Of a stretch of 64,000 bases of DNA, positions 58,890 through 64,000 are shown piece by piece. The translations under genes and the position numbers were made by a program. The DNA is from Gnetum montanum (Eukaryota > Streptophyta > Gnetopsida > Gnetales > Gnetaceae). Each line of letters begins with the position of its first letter. Positions within the stretch are counted from its first letter, which is position 1. The notes beneath the pieces were generated by a model. The model did not search any database, was not told where the DNA came from, and saw only the letters and a list, made by a program, of their open reading frames with translations. The stretch is from the NCBI GenBank assembly GCA_015680685.1, contig MNCI01005473.1:461289-525288 (forward strand), given 5' to 3'.

Positions 58890-59680
58890 TCAGATGTGCC
58901 AACAATGCAAACAAGGAGTGAAGTGCACCAATGTAGCATAGCCACCTACTACACTATGTAGAGTAGCTTGTTAGCGTACCGTGGCTGCTTGCTATGCTAT
59001 GCTATGCCCAACTACCTATTATGCTGTGTTACATCGTAGAGCATAGCGTGTTAGCATAGCATAACTTCTTGCTACGTTGTGCTACACTATGTAGCGTAGC
59101 ATAACATAGCCACCAATTTGAAGAAGAAATCTGCGTTGGAGTTAATTACAAGTGCTAAAAGCCTTTGAAGTGTGTTGGCTGTTTTTGCATATTTTCTATG
59201 CTATGCTACGCTACATAGCGTAGCATAGCCTAGCAGCTGATCTTAACTGTGATTCGCATTGCAAATATTTGTTTGAAGATCATGCTCACAATTTGCAACC
59301 TTTGCTCTTTGTGACGTGAAGCTTGCAAACTTGCTGATCCTACATTTTGAGATGTCTTTCATCATTCTTGCATCATCGCTATGCTGTGCTATGCTGCGTA
59401 GCATAGCATAGCATAGCAGCCAACATAGCCTGCTCTTTTGCTTAACCTGCTACTTTTCTAGTGGAGAGGAGCTTTGCTGAAGGACTTGAAGTCGAGCAAA
59501 GCAACTAGTTTTGAAAGGCCGGAGGTGCTTGCTAAGTGTAGTTGAATCACTAAGTAAGTTGGGCCTTTCTTTTCTTGCTTTTACTACGCTATGCTACGCT
59601 GCATAGCGTAGCACTTTGTCGTGCAACTGTCTTCTAAGGCTTGCTACACTACATAGCATAGTGTAGCGTAGCGTAGCAAA
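58890..59680. repeat. Cluster of GCTATGCTACG hairpins in U3 of element G
   Basis: At least five hairpins built from GCTAT/GCTAC words. The best pairs over 14 bases with a 2-base loop (59200-59213 with 59216-59229). Others are at about 59081-59100, 59388-59407, 59593-59612 and 59643-59667. Arm sequences differ between copies, but each arm matches its own partner. All lie 0.3-1 kb upstream of the TATA box. Confidence 0.85.
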
Positions 59681-60317
59681 CTTCTTGACTAAAAAACTTG
59701 CTGAACTGTTTTGCACAACCTGAGCACCATCGACAACCCCATGCATCACCTCTGAGTAGACTATCATCTAGATGAACCACCCAGGTGGGCAGGACGGGAA
59801 GTCCATTGGGCCTATCAATACTAGACTTAGAAAATGTTTCGAACTGGACAGTCTAAACTCAGAGTGTCCATTTCTTGCCGAAGTGTCATGATGCTGCCTG
59901 AACTCCAAGGACCTGGTGAAGCAAGAATGCCTTGAAAATTTAGGTTGTTTCATTCGCCCCTCTTTGTTGACGTCTGGAGAATGGACCTGAGAGACATTGA
60001 CAAAGAATACAAAACACCACAGAAGATAAAACGCTAACATTGCTCTTCGGTGATTGCCAAGATGTCATTAGCTATGCTTGAGAGTTTTGCATTGGTTATA
60101 CGGGGGAGAGGGAAGGGCTAAGCAGAGAGGGAAGGAGGTTTAGGAAAATGGTAAAGATGAAACTTAGCAGAATCCCTCGTCGGAGTGCTTGTGAGGGAGT
60201 TGTCTGCGTGGTCATCTTTGCTTTTGTTGACCTTTGACCTCTCGTTAAAATGTTTAGAGAGGGTGATTGCGAAATAGCTTATGTGCCATTTGTTTTAGGC
60301 ATGTTTTTTTTCACATG

Positions 60318-60340
60318 AGCTTTTTCTCTCTTACTCTTTT
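60318..60340 (-). other. Candidate polypurine tract of element G
   Basis: Minus strand AAGAGTAAGAGAGAAAAAGC followed by TCA and TGTGAAAA. It is the clearest purine run on that strand between pol and the LTR promoter. Confidence 0.4.
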
Positions 60341-61333
60341 GCCCTTTGTTGTTTTGCTATTTACATTTGCAAAAAACCTTGTTGCAGGACAAGTGTTTCT
60401 TTCCCAAGATGAGTTGTGTTACATCCATGTGGGGCTTTAACCTACCTACAAATGCTTCCCATGCAGCGAGCTGTGTTACGCATGTCATGGACTTTTTATG
60501 GTTGAGCATATGGAAGGGCTTGACAAGTATCCAGAAAAGCTTGTAAAAGAGGTGAGGGAATGGGTTGCAAGTGTAAGAAATAAGGTAAAGGGGTTTAAGG
60601 GGGAGGATAGGATGTGCACTCTGAAGTAGCCAATCTAATCAAGACAACCATCTTGTAACGCTATAGCATCTACTGCCATGGCGAAATGCACCTTCGACCA
60701 ACGCCCCTTTGGTCTACACCCTACAAACGCAACAGAAATCAAACCAAAAGGAACAATCATGATGCAAAGCGAAGGCAAAGGTCTTGTTGTGGACATTGCT
60801 CGAGCAACTTATGTTGTTGCTGAGGCATGCAACGTCCAAACTAGAAAGGCCAGCAGTGGCCTTGGCAGCATCAAAGTGGAGGAGCTGGCATCGAGGAGGT
60901 TAGGAGTTGCTATGAATGCGGATGCTCGGGAATCCCTGCCCAAGGCAAGCATTCTCAGTTCAGCCATGAGATTGGCTACCTAACAGCTAAACGTCTCTTA
61001 AGCTCTAATGCTGGCAGGGAGTGGAGGTTAACAATATTGTGGCTAGGCCACAATACTGCTGGAACTCCAGCAGCAGGCGCTAACCAGGGAAGCTACTGCC
61101 AGGGATATGAGCCGTGGCGGCAGTAGGTCCGGGGGGTCAACAGGATGTCATAAAACATCTTTGGAGGATCAGCAAAATGCTAGGAATAGTGGCATTGCAT
61201 ATGTTCCAAAGGGTGTTTCCTTGGGATCGTGAACTACATTCTAGAACTGCAATGTCCCACCACATGTCGGCACTATGCATGCTCGCTTGTTGTGTACTGG
61301 TGTAGATACATGCTAGGGACATGCCACGAACCT
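60341..61333. other. Element G spacer with one unassigned plus-strand frame
   Basis: The plus frame 60678-60983 (101 codons, MAKCTFDQRPFGLHP to SSAMRLAT) has balanced composition but no recognised domain and is antisense to the element. 60541-60640 is purine-rich on the plus strand. I see no other feature. Confidence 0.35.
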
Positions 61334-61797
61334 AGTTTAAGATCCTGGTAGACCATGATGTGCTAGTTTAAGGTCCCAGTAGACCATGGTGTGCAAGTTT
61401 AAGATCCTAGCAGACCGCATGTGCTAGTTTAAGGTCCTAGCAAACTGTACGTGATAGTTTAATCTCATAGCGGATGGTCGCAGCACTAGTTTAAGGTCCT
61501 AGTAGATCGTTGTGCTAGTTTTTTGTCGTAGCAGATGGTGGATGAGCTAGTTTAAGGTCTTAGCAGACCATCTATGCTAGTTTAAGGTCCTAGCAGACCG
61601 TCTATGCCAGTTTATAGTTGTAGCAGATTGTCTGTGCCAGTTTACAATCATAGCGAACTGTCTATGCCAGTTTTACATCGTAGTGGACAAGCTTTGCCAT
61701 TTTTATGTCATAGCAGACGTTTGCTTACCTTTGCTAGTTTTATGTCATAATGGACATTTGTTTGCTAGTTTTACATCATAGCGGATGATTGCTTACT
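61334..61797. repeat. 30-bp tandem repeat, about 15 copies
   Basis: Unit AGTTTAAGGTCCTAGCAGAC plus about 10 more variable bases, mostly 29-32 bp long, repeated head to tail. Units toward 61797 drift to AGTTTTACATCATAGCGGA. The array lies between the pol stop (61809) and the 3' LTR. Minisatellites in the 3' untranslated region are known for Tat/Ogre-type plant elements. Confidence 0.92.
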
Positions 61798-61808
61798 GTG
61801 TTCATGCT

Positions 61809-62900
61809 TCAGATGTAGTATGGCTTGAGATACGAGTGATTCATTGGATTTGCAAACTCGTTGCCATCCATGTCTGCCAGCTTGAACGCCCCATTCCCAA
61901 AGGCTTTTGTGACCATGTATGGACCTTCCCAGTTTGCTGAGAATTTGTTCATATGCTCACGGACAACCTTGAGAATGAGGTCTCCTTTCTGTATTGGTCG
62001 TTGATGGGGATTTGCATGATGTTTTTGCCGCTGCTTGTTCTAGTAATTCTCTATGCAACTCAGTGTTTGTGCATGCTCCTCCTCTATTGAGTCAAGGTCG
62101 ATGATCCTCGACTCGTTGTTCTAGGCTTCGCTCATGACATTCGATAGGATCATCCAGAGTGATGGCACCTGCAACTCAAGAGGTAACACCACTTCTAATC
62201 CATAAACAAGACTATAAGGTATCTTACCTATTGCAATCCTGCATGTCGTCATGTAAGCTCATAGCACATAGAGGATTTTCTCATGTCATCGCCTCTTGCT
62301 ATTGTTAAGCATTCTTTTCAGCGAGTTGATGATGGACTTACTTGTAGCCTCTGCTTATCCGTTCACCTGCGGGTAGTATGGCAAGGAGAATGATTGTCTG
62401 ATGCCAAGATTGCTGCAGAAGGTTCGAGTCTCTGTACTACTGAATTATGGCCCGTTGTCGATCACAATAGTCATGGGAAGCCCAAACCTTGTTACGATGT
62501 TGTCCAAGATGAAGTGGTAAATCTGCTGAGATGTAGTCTTCCTCAGGGGAATAGCCTCTACCCACTTAGTAAAATACTCAATGGCGATGATGATAAAGCT
62601 ATGCCCTGCAGAGGACTTAGGTGTGATAGGTCCTATGAGGTCTAGTCCCCATCACTGGAAAGGCCACGTAATCTACGTCGGATGCAGCTCTGAAGGTGAA
62701 ATGTGTATTAGATTTGCATATCATTGACTTGTATCACACATCTTAACTTTGGCTAGGAAATCATGCTCCATGTGAGACCAATAGTACCCTAGACGTCTGA
62801 TTTTTGCAGCCATAGCCCTAGGTGCTATGTGTCCACCACACAGTCCCTCGTGTACTTCATTAACCACCTTCTACACTTGCTCCTCATTTACACATGCCAG
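61809..62900 (-). pseudogene. Element G integrase, full length with stops
   Basis: One minus-strand frame to the stop at 61809-61811. HHCC: VHEGLCGGHIAPRAM and KVKMCDTSQ (second Cys now Ser). Core: WGLDLIGPITPKSSAG (first Asp), TIVIDNGP then FSSTETRTF (second Asp), PQVNG then AEATSKSIINSLKRML (Glu kept). C-terminal domain: KGDLILKVVREHMNKFSANW, EGPYMVTKAFGNGAFKLADM, NPMNHSYLKPYYI. The nine internal stops can each come from CAA, CAG, CGA or TGG by one transition. Apart from stops and the zinc Cys, the protein is intact. Confidence 0.9.
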
Positions 62901-62968
62901 CAATATCCTATCATAGGAGCATTTGCATAGGGCACATATTGCCAAGCACACTTACGAATCACATCTCT

Positions 62969-64000
62969 CTAGGTAGATGTCAATCTGCTTAGCAGCTCAC
63001 CATGTTGCAGGTAGGCTTTAATGTTGGCGTACCACTCCTGGATATTCGCAACACTGACAGAAGCTATGTGTACCACCTGAGTGATAAGCTCAATACACTC
63101 GGTAATCGAGGTTAGTAAACTTACGAACAAGTGTGATGGAATATTTAATGCTAAGGTGGCTAGGGCATCTGCTATAGTGTTTTTGTTACGTGGCACGTGT
63201 TGCACATCTGTTGTTGCAAACTGTTTAAGTAGGCTTTTCGCTAGGTCATAATAAGGTTGCAAGTATGTAGCTTTGCAAGCATAGACCTCAGTGATTTGAT
63301 TCACAACTAGTTGTGAATCTCCAGGAATCACCAGGTGTTGTATGCTTAATGCTTGGGCTGCTAAAAGGCCCGTAAGTAACCCCTCGTACTCTGCCACATT
63401 GTTTGTATAAGGGAACACAAAACGATAAGCTAAAGGATGCATTTCCCCATAGGGAAATGAAATGCCAACAGCCGCGCTACCCCCTCGCGCAGCCGAGGCA
63501 CCGTTGAAATGCAAAGTAGCTTCAAGATGTGATGGGACGACATTGATAGTGCTAATATGCTCATCTGGGAATTCAGGGTCTATGATTGCCTGATCATCGA
63601 TGAGTGAGGTTGTAAGTTGCATTACTATAGCTTGACCTTTCATTGATGATTGGCTCACATAATGCAAATCGAATTCCGTTGTTATTGCTTTCCACCAGGC
63701 TATCCTACTACTTTCGTATAGATTGTTTGTGATAGCCCGGAGTATGTTGCTTTTGCAAATAATGTTAATTTTGCTATGAAACAGTAGTGTCTCCACTTTT
63801 TCAGTGCAAACACTAGGGAAAGGTAGTTTCTCTGCACCTCATTGTATTTCACTTAATATGCTATCAGTGCATGACCTAGGTAGTACACTAGTATCTTAGA
63901 ACCGTCATCCTGTTTCCAACATAACAGTGCCGTGATAGACATGTCCGAGGTAGTAAGGTAGATGAAGAAACGTTTATCCCTCTGTGGTAAGTAAACAGTT
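62969..64000 (-). pseudogene. Element G RT-linked RNase H followed by a second RNase H (Tat-type)
   Basis: From the window edge: KRFFIYLTTSDMSITALLCW, VYYLGHALIAY, YNEVQRNYLSLVFALKKW, the gypsy RNase H. A frame change near 63780 leads to the open frame 63796-62969: NLYESSRIAWWKAITTEFDL, then the second domain with ATLHFNGASAARGGSAAVG, TNNVAEYEGLLTGLL, IPGDSQLVVNQI and VPRNKNTIADALATLA. Of its catalytic residues, Glu136, Asp160 and Asp210 are kept, while the first Asp is Asn98 (AAC, one G-to-A). An extra archaeal-like RNase H between gypsy RNase H and integrase defines the Tat lineage. Confidence 0.9.

Larger units (their letters stand above)
58104..60317 (-). mobile_element. 3' LTR of element G (inner boundary tentative)
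   Basis: The outer edge is firm: plus TGTAGCGACTGAAAACATCG, where homology of C to its relatives stops. A TATA box at 58729-58742 on the minus strand makes 58104 to about 58700 R plus U5. U3 holds palindrome clusters. The inner edge is placed at 60317 because a polypurine tract on the minus strand ends there. The short minus frame at 59768-60040 has no known domain. Confidence 0.6.

Noticed and set aside
60678-60983. 101-codon plus-strand frame as a host gene
   Set aside because: Antisense to element G, with no recognised domain, promoter or relative; listed only as an unassigned frame.
61334-61797. CRISPR-like array (30-bp repeats)
   Set aside because: Units are head to tail with no unique spacers, in a plant retroelement; it is a minisatellite.

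Overview
This window looks like intergenic DNA from a large-genome seed plant. It is AT-rich and built almost entirely of nested, decayed LTR retrotransposons, mainly Ty3/gypsy. The only trace of a cellular gene is a short pseudogene fragment resembling the plant DEAD-box helicase RH24. Very old elements with intact outlines but many in-frame stops would suit a gymnosperm or another slow-turnover plant genome; that is inference. I saw no intact host gene, rRNA, tRNA or CRISPR array.

Layout. 1-3970: element H (minus), one continuous gag-protease-RNase H frame, primer site and 5' LTR. 4447-4845: RH24-like pseudogene. 5286-6515: degenerate hairpin repeats. 6985-9650: decayed coiled-coil accessory ORF, then a polypurine tract and LTR start at 10419. 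12041-37503: element A (plus), an Athila-like gag-pol element split by two complete insertions, B (16930-23301, plus, gag only, duplication AAAGG) and D (24364-34372, minus, full Athila-like gag-pol, duplication GTTTC). 37504-49393: unit F (plus), an accessory-ORF element split by E (39413-47941, minus, gag plus accessory ORF, no pol seen, duplication CTAAT). 49394-58103: LTR and gag-pol of element C (plus), cut by element G. 58104-64000: the 3' part of G (minus), a Tat-like element with two RNase H domains, integrase, a 30-bp tandem repeat and a long LTR with palindromes in U3.

How the parts relate. A, B, C and E share a gag type, primer-site type and LTR ends, so they are relatives. A and C carry pol. 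B and E do not, and would have depended on a relative's enzymes. E and F share an accessory ORF with a conserved block and a coiled-coil tail; in E it has its own TATA-type promoter and a good 3' splice site just before its ATG. Almost every in-frame stop examined can be undone by one C-to-T or G-to-A reversal, the mark of long-term cytosine methylation. Best candidates for something undescribed: the E/F accessory ORF with its internal promoter, the protease-RNase H order in H, the covarying U3 hairpins of G, and the GATATC-rich promoter module shared by B and E.
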